Below, piece by piece: positions 53,651-61,581 of a DNA stretch of 64,000 nucleotides. Source of the stretch: NORP110 sp051251595 (GTDB lineage Bacteria > Pseudomonadota > Alphaproteobacteria > Rhodobacterales > Rhodobacteraceae); NCBI GenBank assembly GCA_051251595.1, contig JBPOFA010000005.1, positions 261,103 through 325,102 of the forward strand, written 5' to 3'. A program made the position numbers and the translations under genes. A model generated the notes under the pieces. The model worked only from the letters and a program-made list of their open reading frames with translations. It was not told the origin of the DNA and made no database searches. Every line of letters starts with the position of its first letter. Positions within the stretch are counted from its first letter, which is position 1.

Positions 53651-54348
53651 CTTCCCTCGCTTTCAGTCTTCGTCAGGCCGTGGATCAACAGGTTCACGGC
53701 GATTGCCAGAAAAATCAGGATAAAGCCCAACCCCAAAGCCAAGGCAAAATCGCCCTTGCCGGTTTCAAGGGCGATTGCCGTGGTCAGAACCCGGGTCGCG
53801 TGGTCGATATTGCCGCCGACAATCATAATGGCCCCAACCTCACCAATGGCCCGTCCGAACCCTGCCAAAGACGCGGTCAACAGCGCACGGCGTCCGTCCC
53901 ACAACAACGTCGCGATTTTTTGGCGCCGGGTGGTGTTCATCGAGATCAACAGATCATGATATTCCGCCCAAAGATCCCGAATGGACTGATGCGCGATCGA
54001 GGCGATCAACGGGGCTATGATGATCACCTGGGCGATGATCATAGCCGTTGGTGTGAACAGTAAATTCAGAACGCCAAAGGGGCCGGAGTGGGACAACAGG
54101 ATGTAAACGAACAAACCGACCACGACGGGGGGCAAGCCCATAAACGCGTTAAGCAGCGCAATCGTGGCGCGGCGATGTTTGAAGCGTCGGATGGCCAGCC
54201 ATGATCCAAAAGGCAGCGCGATCGCCGACGCGATCACCAAGGCCGATAGCGTGACTTGAAGAGACCGAAATGTGATTTCGATCAGGTCAGGGTCAAGCGT
54301 GACTATCATATAGATTGCGGCTGATATGCCTTCGAAAATGTCATTCAT
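53644..54348 (-). CDS. tupB: Tungstate ABC transporter permease (copy 2)
   Basis: This 234-residue permease has NAFMGLPPVVVGLFVYILLS, FTPTAMIIAQVIIIAP, coupling loop ATLLWDGRRALLTASLAGFG and GEVGAIMIVGGNIDHATRV. It parallels copy 1 over its whole length. It is the first gene of the second tupBCA, preceded by a 240-base gap that carries the likely promoter and a leader hairpin. Confidence 0.9.
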   Translation of the reverse strand: MNDIFEGISAAIYMIVTLDPDLIEITFRSLQVTLSALVIASAIALPFGSWLAIRRFKHRRATIALLNAFMGLPPVVVGLFVYILLSHSGPFGVLNLLFTPTAMIIAQVIIIAPLIASIAHQSIRDLWAEYHDLLISMNTTRRQKIATLLWDGRRALLTASLAGFGRAIGEVGAIMIVGGNIDHATRVLTTAIALETGKGDFALALGLGFILIFLAIAVNLLIHGLTKTESEGRW

Positions 54349-54377
54349 GACGGTTTGTTTTGGCGGTTCTCCCAGGG

Positions 54378-54391
54378 GCCGTTGTCACGGC
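54378..54391 (-). promoter_or_regulatory. Leader hairpin upstream of tupB copy 2
   Basis: In the minus direction, GCCGT-GACA-ACGGC forms a 5-bp stem about 30 bases before the tupB start, followed by CCCCTGGG. The wider gap 54349-54591 also has the dyad GCCCAA-T-TTGGGC (54520-54532), which may belong to the end of the Anbu operon. No gene is present in this gap, and no match to a known Moco/tungsten riboswitch could be established. Confidence 0.35.
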
Positions 54392-54591
54392 TTCCTTCGT
54401 TGTTTTCACAAGAATGGGCCGAGCGCAAAGTTATAATAAACGGAAGCGAAAATTGTTTTTCGCCAGCCGGTCAATTGGGCAATATTGTCCGGGCGGCCGT
54501 CTGACATGAAAAAACACTGGCCCAATTTGGGCAGGTTGGCCAGGGGCCTGCGCTGGCGATACCTGTCAGGGAATCAGATTAAAGGGGCGGC

Positions 54592-55326
54592 TTAGGAAAA
54601 GCTGAAATCCTCGAGGCTATCAAAAGCCAGTTTGAGCGCTTCTCCCCATCCGTTCGAAATGGCCGAGAAATAGGGGTCGTCATGCTCGAAACGTTTGGAT
54701 TGCCCCAGGCGCAAGGAATCCTTGGTGTAGACCTGCAAATCCAGCGGCAGACCAACTGACAGATTCGCTTTAACGGTTGAATCAAAACTGACGCAAAGCA
54801 GCTTTGTCGCTGCCTCAAAGCTCATATCCGGGTCATAGGCCCGAACCAGAATGGGGCGCCCGTATTTCGTTTCACCGATCTGGAAAAATGGGGTGTCCTC
54901 GCCGGCCTCTACAAAATTCCCCTCTGGATAGATCAAGAACATCCGAGGCTCGCCACCTTTGATCTGCCCGCCGACGATGATCGTCGCGTTGAATGCACTG
55001 TCTGCGCGGGCACCGGAATCGGCGTTGGATTGAATAACTTCGTGCAACGTCTCACCGACAATCCGGGCAACCTGAAACATGGAAGGGGCTTGCAACAAAG
55101 TCGGAGAGCGATCGTCCGGCGCTTTCATCCGCTCTTCAAGCAAGCTGATGACGGATTGTGTCGTTGCCAGATTTCCCGCTGTCATCAGCGTTATGGCCCT
55201 GTCGCCGGGAACCTCAAAACTGTGCATCTTTTGATAGGTGGATATGTTGTCCAACCCGGCGTTGGTTCGGGTGTCGGCCATAAAGACCAAACCTTGTTTC
55301 AGTTGCAAGGCAACGCAATACGTCAT
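54592..55326 (-). CDS. Anbu, bacterial proteasome-like peptidase
   Basis: This 244-residue Ntn-hydrolase matches Anbu, the proposed ancestral proteasome subunit. After Met removal T2 would be the N-terminal nucleophile (MTYCVALQLKQGLVFMADTR), with D18 and K33 completing the usual proteasome triad. NAGLDNISTYQKMH and MTAGNLATTQSV are family blocks. It assembles into rings or spirals and probably processes a peptide made or modified by its operon partners. It starts 11 bases after the transglutaminase-like gene. Natural substrate is unknown. Confidence 0.92.
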   Translation of the reverse strand: MTYCVALQLKQGLVFMADTRTNAGLDNISTYQKMHSFEVPGDRAITLMTAGNLATTQSVISLLEERMKAPDDRSPTLLQAPSMFQVARIVGETLHEVIQSNADSGARADSAFNATIIVGGQIKGGEPRMFLIYPEGNFVEAGEDTPFFQIGETKYGRPILVRAYDPDMSFEAATKLLCVSFDSTVKANLSVGLPLDLQVYTKDSLRLGQSKRFEHDDPYFSAISNGWGEALKLAFDSLEDFSFS

Positions 55327-55337
55327 TCGTCTGGGCC

Positions 55338-56138
55338 CTATTGTTGCTGAACCTGAACAGCCACATTCAGCTGCTCTACAGCACTTCCAAATCTCGTCCC
55401 TGATACAGGTGCTGCCTCTGAATAGTCCAGCCCCGTCGCCACACGAACATAGCGAGAGTCCGGTGAAATTCCGTTTGAAACATCAAAGCCGACCCAGCCC
55501 AGACCTTCGACATAGCCTTCGGCCCAGGCGTGGGTTGCATCCTGTTCTACGCGGTCATTCATCATCAGATACCCCGACACATATCGCGCCGGATGCCCCA
55601 ACAGCCGCGCACAGGCCAGAAAAATATGCGTGTGATCCTGACAAACGCCCAGGCCAAGGTCCAGCGCCGTTTCCGCGTTGAAACTGCTATCTGTTTGCCC
55701 AACCCCATAGGTGACCCGGTTCAGGATCTCATGGGAAAGCGCATGCAACTGATCGAGCGCCGGAAGCGTTGTATCAATGCTTTTAGCAAGTTTGCGCAAA
55801 AGCGGACCCGGCTTGGTCAATTCAGTTGTCCGTTTGAACATCCAAAGCGGCATGAACCCGCTATGTTGCCCTAAGACACCGCCATTGTCATTGACCTCAA
55901 CCAGCCCCTCGCAATGGACCTGCACTTCGGTCACGGCTTCGTCAAAGCTGATCAGCTCAACCGTGTTCATGTGGGAATCTTCGAATTTCAGCTGCGACGT
56001 TCCACCGACAACACGCGTGGCCCAAGACAACACATTTTGCCCGTTGTGCGATTTCGGGGTCAGCCGCAACTGCTGCAATCCATAGGTGACCGGACCGTCA
56101 TATTTGTAGGATGTCGTATGTGAAATGTTAAGGCGCAT
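55338..56138 (-). CDS. Transglutaminase-like cysteine protease-fold protein (Anbu operon)
   Basis: This 266-residue protein has an N-terminal beta domain starting MRLNISHTTSYKYDGPVTYG. The transglutaminase core has catalytic Cys in LGVCQDHTH, His in DATHAWAEGYV and Asp in WVGFDVSNG. The predicted activity is peptide-bond cleavage or cross-linking. ATG 56147, three codons earlier, is an alternative start overlapping the alpha-E stop. It is the conserved partner of Anbu, alpha-E and ATP-grasp genes. Confidence 0.92.
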   Translation of the reverse strand: MRLNISHTTSYKYDGPVTYGLQQLRLTPKSHNGQNVLSWATRVVGGTSQLKFEDSHMNTVELISFDEAVTEVQVHCEGLVEVNDNGGVLGQHSGFMPLWMFKRTTELTKPGPLLRKLAKSIDTTLPALDQLHALSHEILNRVTYGVGQTDSSFNAETALDLGLGVCQDHTHIFLACARLLGHPARYVSGYLMMNDRVEQDATHAWAEGYVEGLGWVGFDVSNGISPDSRYVRVATGLDYSEAAPVSGTRFGSAVEQLNVAVQVQQQ

Positions 56139-56139
56139 G

Positions 56140-57081
56140 TTATTCATAGAACCGGTAGTCGATTTCAATTTGCCGTCCAAGTCTGGCATTTTCGCGCAAG
56201 AATGTCTGAATAAATTCGTGCAGCCCCGTGTCGAATATTTCCTGGATCGATGATGACTCGAAATTCCGACAGATGCTTTCGGACATTTCATGCGATGGTT
56301 TTGTGGTGCCGTAATCTTCAGCCAGATAGCCCAGATTGTCGCGGATCTTGTCGCTGCAAAACCGAAGCGAGCGCGGCATGCGTTTGTCCAGCATCAGGAA
56401 ATCAGCGATGTCGCGCGGGCGCACATCCTGACCAAAGGTCCATCGATAGGCACCCTCGGCTGACACGGAACGCAGGATCGTTTCCCATTGCACATTGTCC
56501 AGCGAACTGCCGACCTGCAGCGCAGAAGGCAGCAACACGTAATACTTTACGTCCAGAATCCGCGCCGTATTGTCCGAGCGTTCAAGGAATGTGCCGATGC
56601 GCGCAAAATTATAGATTTCATTGCGCATCATTGTCCCGTGCAATGCGCCACGAACAAAGGCACTGCGTTGGCGGATCCGGTTCAGAGCCTCTGGCAGATC
56701 GCGTTCCGGAACCTTGCGCGCCAGCGCTTTTTTCATGATCATCCAGCATTCGTTGACGGCTTCCCAGACTTCGCGCGTCAGGGCCGTCCGAACCAGTCTT
56801 GCGTTGTTCCGGGCCGCATCGATAGAGGACAAAACGCTAGATGAATTGTCCTTGTCGCGCAGCAGATAGTCGATCGCCGTGTCCTGTTCGAAGGTTTCAT
56901 ATTTTTCCAGATACCCTTGCCGCACACCCGCCGTGGCCAGGATGGAAGACCATTCGTCCTGTGCCGCGCTGGATCGTGTCAGGGCAATTCGCATACCCGC
57001 ATCAATCAAACGGGCGGTGTTTTCTGACCGCTCCAAATAGCGAAACATCCAATATAGACCGCCAGCCGTTTTTCCCAGCAT
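56140..57081 (-). CDS. Alpha-E domain protein (Anbu operon)
   Basis: This 313-residue helical protein begins MLGKTAGGLYWMFRYLERSE, the hallmark of alpha-E proteins, and repeats GTFLERSDNTARILDVKYY in the middle. ATG 57081 lies five bases after GGAGGAAT and two bases after the ATP-grasp stop. Alpha-E proteins always accompany the circularly permuted ATP-grasp enzyme; their biochemical role is not known, perhaps holding the peptide substrate. Confidence 0.92.
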   Translation of the reverse strand: MLGKTAGGLYWMFRYLERSENTARLIDAGMRIALTRSSAAQDEWSSILATAGVRQGYLEKYETFEQDTAIDYLLRDKDNSSSVLSSIDAARNNARLVRTALTREVWEAVNECWMIMKKALARKVPERDLPEALNRIRQRSAFVRGALHGTMMRNEIYNFARIGTFLERSDNTARILDVKYYVLLPSALQVGSSLDNVQWETILRSVSAEGAYRWTFGQDVRPRDIADFLMLDKRMPRSLRFCSDKIRDNLGYLAEDYGTTKPSHEMSESICRNFESSSIQEIFDTGLHEFIQTFLRENARLGRQIEIDYRFYE

Positions 57082-57083
57082 CG

Positions 57084-58508
57084 CTATTCCTCCAGCACCC
57101 AAGTGTCTTTTGTGCCGCCGCCCTGGCTGGAATTCACAACCAAAGACCCTTTTTGCAGCGCAACGCGTGTCAAACCGCCGGGCGTGATTTGGATTTTGTC
57201 CGGCGAAACCAGAACAAATGGGCGCAGATCGACGTGGCGGGGGGCCAGACCTGCCTTGGTGAATATAGGAACTGTCGAAAGGCTAAGTGTTGGCTGGGCA
57301 ATGTAATTCCCCGGCCGGGCCTCTAGCTTTTTGCGAAAATTTGCGATGTCCCTTTTCGTGGCCGTCGGCCCAATCAACATGCCGTATCCGCCAGAGCCAT
57401 GGACCTCTTTGACGACCAGATCCGCAAGGTTGTCCAGCACATAGGCCAGATCGTCGGGTTCACTGCAACGCCAGGTGGGGACGTTCTTGAGGATGGCCTT
57501 TTCGCCTGTATAGAATTCTACGATTTCAGGCATGTAGGAATAGATCGCCTTATCGTCGACAATCCCGGTGCCCGGCGCGTTGGCAATGGTAATTCCACCG
57601 GCCCGGTAAACATCCATGATCCCCGGAACACCAAGGGCAGAGTCGGGGTTGAAATTCAACGGATCCAGAAAATCATCGTCAACACGACGATAAAGCACAT
57701 CCAGAGGCGTGTAACCTTGGGTCGTGCGCATAGCCACCCGCCCGTCCACAACACGCAGATCGTGGCCCTCTACCAGCTCTACCCCCATCTGGTCGGCAAG
57801 GAAGGAGTGTTCGTAATAGGCCGAATTATGGATGCCAGGCGTCAGCACGGCAACAACCGGCCGCCCATTGCAGGCCGGCGGCGCAGAGGCGCATAGCGAG
57901 CGATGCAAAAGCTTGGGGTAATTGCTGACGGGTTTTACTTTGTTCGCCGTGAAAAGTTCAGGGAACATTTGCAACATCGTTTCGCGGTTTTCCAGCATGT
58001 AGGACACACCGGACGGCGTGCGCGCATTGTCTTCGAGCACGAAAAACTCGTCCTGCGCGGTGCGGACCAGATCAATCCCGACGATATGGGTATAGACATT
58101 TCCCGGCGCCGAAACGCCGATCATCTGCTGCAAAAACGCCGAGTTATTCGCGATCATTTCAACGGGAATTCTGCCCGCGCGCAGGATTTCCTGCCGATGG
58201 TAAATGTCGTGAAGAAACGCGTTGATCGCGCGAACCCTTTGATCGATGCCCCGTTCAAGGCGCGACCATTCCCGGCCTGACAAAATCCGCGGAATGATAT
58301 CAAAGGGGATCAGACGTTCGGCAGCTTCTTCGCGGCCATAGACATTAAAGGTAATGCCCGTTAGCCGGAAAACATCCTCTGCCTGTCTTGTCTTTTTCTT
58401 GAGCCGCCTCAGATCCTCTGCCGAGAACCAATTGTGAAAAGCATCGTATGGTGAACGCGGCGTTTCGCTGTTCCCAAACATTTCATCAAAGTTGTCTGCG
58501 TGTTCCAT
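57084..58508 (-). CDS. Circularly permuted ATP-grasp enzyme (Anbu operon)
   Basis: This 474-residue protein belongs to the circularly permuted ATP-grasp type 2 family. Seen are FNVYGREEAAERLIPFDIIPRIL near residue 55, the VLEDNARTPSGVSYMLENR metal/ATP site, and GSGGYGMLIGPTATKRD. Expected chemistry is ATP-dependent amide ligation of a peptide or amino acid. It is the first gene of the four-gene Anbu operon. The set suggests synthesis, modification and turnover of an unknown small peptide. Confidence 0.92.
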   Translation of the reverse strand: MEHADNFDEMFGNSETPRSPYDAFHNWFSAEDLRRLKKKTRQAEDVFRLTGITFNVYGREEAAERLIPFDIIPRILSGREWSRLERGIDQRVRAINAFLHDIYHRQEILRAGRIPVEMIANNSAFLQQMIGVSAPGNVYTHIVGIDLVRTAQDEFFVLEDNARTPSGVSYMLENRETMLQMFPELFTANKVKPVSNYPKLLHRSLCASAPPACNGRPVVAVLTPGIHNSAYYEHSFLADQMGVELVEGHDLRVVDGRVAMRTTQGYTPLDVLYRRVDDDFLDPLNFNPDSALGVPGIMDVYRAGGITIANAPGTGIVDDKAIYSYMPEIVEFYTGEKAILKNVPTWRCSEPDDLAYVLDNLADLVVKEVHGSGGYGMLIGPTATKRDIANFRKKLEARPGNYIAQPTLSLSTVPIFTKAGLAPRHVDLRPFVLVSPDKIQITPGGLTRVALQKGSLVVNSSQGGGTKDTWVLEE

Positions 58509-58654
58509 TAACCCAAAATTAGGGGTTTGCGGGAAACTGGCAAGTCAATTCATGAAATCGCGCCTTTCGCGTCTGAAATCACCCCCGCCGCACGCGGTTT
58601 GAAGCTATCGGACGCTGCAGTTCTAGACATTGTTTGCGAAGGTGCGATTAAAAA

Positions 58655-59404
58655 TTAGGCGCTGCGCTGAATGTGTTCGCGATTGCTTTCTGGCGACATG
58701 CTGCATTCCGCTTTGGGCAAGCGCAAATCCGTCCATAAAGGCAAATGATCTGAAGCAACCTTGGATTTCTCAGAACGATGCACCGCACTTTCCCCAAGCT
58801 CGATATCCTTGGAAACGACGATGCGATCCAAGGCTGCCACAGGAAGCGCAGAATGAAAGCTTGGCTGGGGGGCAACCTGATTATATTCAGCGCCGAACAG
58901 GTCAAGACAACTGTCAGCTTTCCGCCACTCGTTGAAGTCCCCGGCAATAATGGTCGGCGGATCGCCTTCTTTTTGGCGCATGGCATCGGCGATGGTATTG
59001 ACCTGACGCCTGCGATGCCTTTGCAAAAGCCCAAGATGGGTCGCGACACACCTGACTGGCATTCCGTCGACATTTACATCCGCCACCACAGCGCCTCTTG
59101 GCTCTGCAACAGGCAGTTCGATCCGCCAGGTTGTCAGGATATCGATGCTGTTTCGCACAAAAATCGCGTTTCCGTGCCAGCCCAAACTGCGTTCACGTAT
59201 CGCAACATCGGCCGCTTTGTAATCTGTATGATGCGCCAGCATTTCGGCCGAGACCGTGGTTTCGCGATCCCCAACACGGCGATCAATCTCTTGCAAGAAA
59301 ACAATATCGGCGTCGATTTCGTTCAAAACATCCAAAATCCGACGCGGGTTTCGAACGCGGTCCAAGCCAACGCTTTTTCGGATATTGTAACTGGCGACGC
59401 GCAT
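58655..59404 (-). CDS. Endonuclease/exonuclease/phosphatase-family hydrolase
   Basis: This 249-residue protein has the EEP fold motifs ASYNIRKSVG at the N-terminus, FLQEID (metal-binding Glu), IIAGDFNEW and the C-terminal VASDHLPLWTDL with its catalytic Asp-His. There is no signal peptide. It lies upstream of the Anbu operon in the same direction, 146 bases away. Whether it acts on DNA, a phospholipid head group or another phosphodiester is not told by sequence. Confidence 0.85.
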   Translation of the reverse strand: MRVASYNIRKSVGLDRVRNPRRILDVLNEIDADIVFLQEIDRRVGDRETTVSAEMLAHHTDYKAADVAIRERSLGWHGNAIFVRNSIDILTTWRIELPVAEPRGAVVADVNVDGMPVRCVATHLGLLQRHRRRQVNTIADAMRQKEGDPPTIIAGDFNEWRKADSCLDLFGAEYNQVAPQPSFHSALPVAALDRIVVSKDIELGESAVHRSEKSKVASDHLPLWTDLRLPKAECSMSPESNREHIQRSA

Positions 59405-59635
59405 TAGGTTTTGATCTGCTTTCTCATTAACCGGAACAGCTGGTCCGTTGTTTCACACCCTCAATGTAATGTCGCAACTGAACCAAACAAGGTCAGCTCT
59501 GCCTGACTGCACTGGCGCAATTGGCGAATGCACAACAATTTGCGCAAGTCCTTTCAATTGGTTCCGGGAAAGTTAGCATCCCCGATTTGTGACTCGGACA
59601 TCACGTAAAAATGCGTTAGTTTGGGGAAAGGTTAT

Positions 59636-59791
59636 TTGCGCGGATTGCCCTACGCCAATTTCCCGGAAGACCGATTGTTGACGCGTTCTGAAATGCTGTT
59701 GGCAGCGCAAACCAATAAGAACGGGCCATTTGCGGGAATGGGTGCAGCGGCCGTGGCTTCGAAATACCCAGAATACTGGCAGGCAGGATAA
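59636..59791 (+). CDS. Possible short ORF with TTG start (51 residues)
   Basis: A frame from TTG 59636, four bases after AAAGG, to TAA 59791 encodes a peptide with protein-like content, including ANFPEDRLLTRSEMLLAAQ and ending AAAVASKYPEYWQAG. The frame is closed by a stop at 59606-59608, so it is at most 60 codons long. It may be a genuine small gene or the 3' end of a decayed one. I recognise no family. It lies in an otherwise empty 520-base gap (59405-59925). Confidence 0.35.
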   Translation: MRGLPYANFPEDRLLTRSEMLLAAQTNKNGPFAGMGAAAVASKYPEYWQAG

Positions 59792-59824
59792 GCGGCCAGC
59801 ATTCACAATTGGTGTCCTCTAAAC

Positions 59825-59864
59825 AAATAGCCCCCGCGCGGATCAATCAGCGCAGGGGCTATTT
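59825..59864 (-). terminator. Rho-independent-type terminator after the 44-residue ORF
   Basis: AAATAGCCCC-C-GCGC and GCGC-A-GGGGCTATTT form a 15-bp stem with a single mismatch and a 10-base loop. In the minus direction it is followed by the moderately T-rich GTTTAG. It lies about 60 bases after the small membrane-protein gene and probably ends transcription of that unit; it could also act on the short plus-strand ORF. Confidence 0.7.
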
Positions 59865-59925
59865 CAAAGTCTTATATCGTTTTGCAGGGGTTCCGTGCCG
59901 TTAAAGCTCAGAACATCACAAAATG

Positions 59926-60060
59926 TCAGTTTGCTGCTGTGCCGCGATGTTTCATTGTCCGGATCATGACAAGATAGAACAGTGCAACGCCACAAATAAA
60001 GCCAGATACGCCTGCTGCAACGATCGGACCCGCTGTGCCTGAATTTAGAAAACTTTCCAT
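59926..60060 (-). CDS. Small single-helix membrane protein (44 residues)
   Basis: ATG 60060 follows a GAGGACGAAG site. The product begins MESFLNSGTAG, has one membrane helix (IVAAGVSGFICGVALFYLVM) and a short basic tail with RTMKHRG. A gene-like start site and a terminator downstream support expression. The function is unknown. It lies 127 bases after the orphan parA gene on the same strand. Confidence 0.6.
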   Translation of the reverse strand: MESFLNSGTAGPIVAAGVSGFICGVALFYLVMIRTMKHRGTAAN

Positions 60061-60187
60061 TCTTCGTCCTCGTTCGTTTCCGTTGATATTGACGCAAATT
60101 AACGTTGAATTGAGGCGATAATGCGTCACCGGATTGGCGCAATTGGAAACGGGTTTTGGGGCACAAATCACATCCAAGGCCAAGATC

Positions 60188-60823
60188 TTAGACGGGCAGG
60201 GTGGCATAAATTTCTTGGGCAAGGGCACGAATTTCTAGGGCCGCAGGGGTCTTTGCCCCAGCTTCAATGACACCCAGACCTTGCCCGAGTGTCTCGGCAT
60301 AACCGATCCGGTTCGCAAGGGTTGCCGTGGCCAAGGCCGCATCGATTTCCCCTGCTTTTTCAGCGATTTCGGCCCCCAACCGGGTGCCAGCACGCGTGCG
60401 GTTCAAAACCAGCATGGCGGGGGTGCCGGCCCGGCGGGCCAGATCTAGGACGCTTTCAGTTGCCCACAGATCGACATGGCTGGTCGCGACTGGCACCAAG
60501 ACCAACGCCGCCTTGCGCAAAGCCGGGCGCAAGTCGCTATCTGCTTTGGGCGGGGTATCGACCAGAACGATGTCATGCGCTTCTGCGAGCTTGTCAGCTT
60601 CGTAATCCACACCCCAGGCCGACGATGTTGAAAACTCCATCCCAGGAGCGTCCAAAATTTGTCGCCGTGTCATGAACCAACGCCCCAGGCTGCCCTGGGG
60701 GTCCGTATCAATCAATGCCACACTGTGACCCATCTCTGCAAAAGCCACCGCGAGGTTGGCCGTGACAGTGGTTTTTCCGCTGCCACCTTTTTGCTGGGCG
60801 ACTGTAATTACGATGCCGGTCAT
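60188..60823 (-). CDS. ParA-family ATPase (orphan)
   Basis: This 211-residue protein has the deviant Walker A QQKGGSGKTTVTANLA, Walker A' LIDTDPQGSLGRW and Walker B IVLVDTPPK. It is short, with no N-terminal helix-turn-helix, like the ParA/MinD proteins that position a cellular cargo. No parB or parS is adjacent, so it is not a plasmid partition cassette. AGGAGAC precedes ATG 60823. Confidence 0.88.
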   Translation of the reverse strand: MTGIVITVAQQKGGSGKTTVTANLAVAFAEMGHSVALIDTDPQGSLGRWFMTRRQILDAPGMEFSTSSAWGVDYEADKLAEAHDIVLVDTPPKADSDLRPALRKAALVLVPVATSHVDLWATESVLDLARRAGTPAMLVLNRTRAGTRLGAEIAEKAGEIDAALATATLANRIGYAETLGQGLGVIEAGAKTPAALEIRALAQEIYATLPV

Positions 60824-60979
60824 GGTGAGTCTCCTTCAGATAAGGATTGCTGCAATGCAGCATATCACGCTTTCGCCAAGCGCGCACGTCCAAGTTTTGG
60901 GCAGATCTTTCGTCAGGCCTTGCCTTTTCACCGCATTGGACAATCTAAGGGTAAGAAACGGATACGAAAGCACCCATCC

Positions 60980-61486
60980 ATGCCGATCGGCGACGTGATC
61001 ATAGTGAACGACAAGATGCAAACCGGGTACAGCTACACGCTGCAAGCCCCAAGCGGAGAGGATTTTGCGCCCGGTTTTACGCCCTATCTGACCCCCAAAG
61101 AGATGCTTGAAATGGGCGTGTTCGAAGGGAAATACTGCAATGACTGCACGGCAGAATTCCCGGCCGAGTGGTTCACAAACGCCAAGATCAGTGACAAACC
61201 CAATGTTGAAATGAACTATTTCGGCATCAAAAGCCGTCAACCGATCAGTGTATGGCGCGAAAAGGGGTGGATTTACGGGCCGGACCCCAGGGGATGGTTT
61301 CAATGGTATTGCCGGTATTTTCTGGGGCGCCGTCTGCCAGAAACCGACGCGATCCAAATCAAACGTTGGCGTGCCTTTTCGCGACACGCCGGGCAAATCC
61401 GGGCAAACTGTTATCCTGGCGATATCATGTGCCGAAAACGCCAACGTCAGGCCTTGTTGCAATGGGCCTATGACCCGATGATCTGA
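60980..61486 (+). CDS. Conserved protein of unknown function (168 residues)
   Basis: The frame is open further upstream, but protein-like sequence begins at MPIGDVIIVNDKMQTGYSYT (ATG 60980). Upstream codons run antisense into parA. It has an aromatic-rich centre (WREKGWIYGPDPRGWFQWYC) and six cysteines, with a CNDC pair near residue 54 and NCYPGDIMC near residue 145. These could bind a metal or form a disulfide. No signal peptide or membrane helix is seen. I recognise it only as a conserved hypothetical; the divergent parA may share its promoter region. Confidence 0.65.
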   Translation: MPIGDVIIVNDKMQTGYSYTLQAPSGEDFAPGFTPYLTPKEMLEMGVFEGKYCNDCTAEFPAEWFTNAKISDKPNVEMNYFGIKSRQPISVWREKGWIYGPDPRGWFQWYCRYFLGRRLPETDAIQIKRWRAFSRHAGQIRANCYPGDIMCRKRQRQALLQWAYDPMI

Positions 61487-61581
61487 GTGGCACATGCGGT
61501 GCAGCGGGACCTTTGCCAAAGCTCTTGCGCAATGGCGTTCAATGTCTAGTATTTCATAAGGTTTTCCCAAGAGGGTACTGC

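Noticed and set aside
54349..54480. Possible Moco/tungsten-cofactor or cobalamin-type riboswitch before tupB copy 2
   Set aside because: Only short similarities were seen (GGAAGCCGTGA, CCCCTGGG); the conserved core could not be matched, so only the hairpin is reported.
60188..60823. Plasmid partition system or origin
   Set aside because: The ParA protein has no adjacent ParB, parS repeats or replication gene.
60659..60979. Upstream extension of the 168-residue unknown protein
   Set aside because: The extra codons are antisense to parA and its promoter and do not look like protein.
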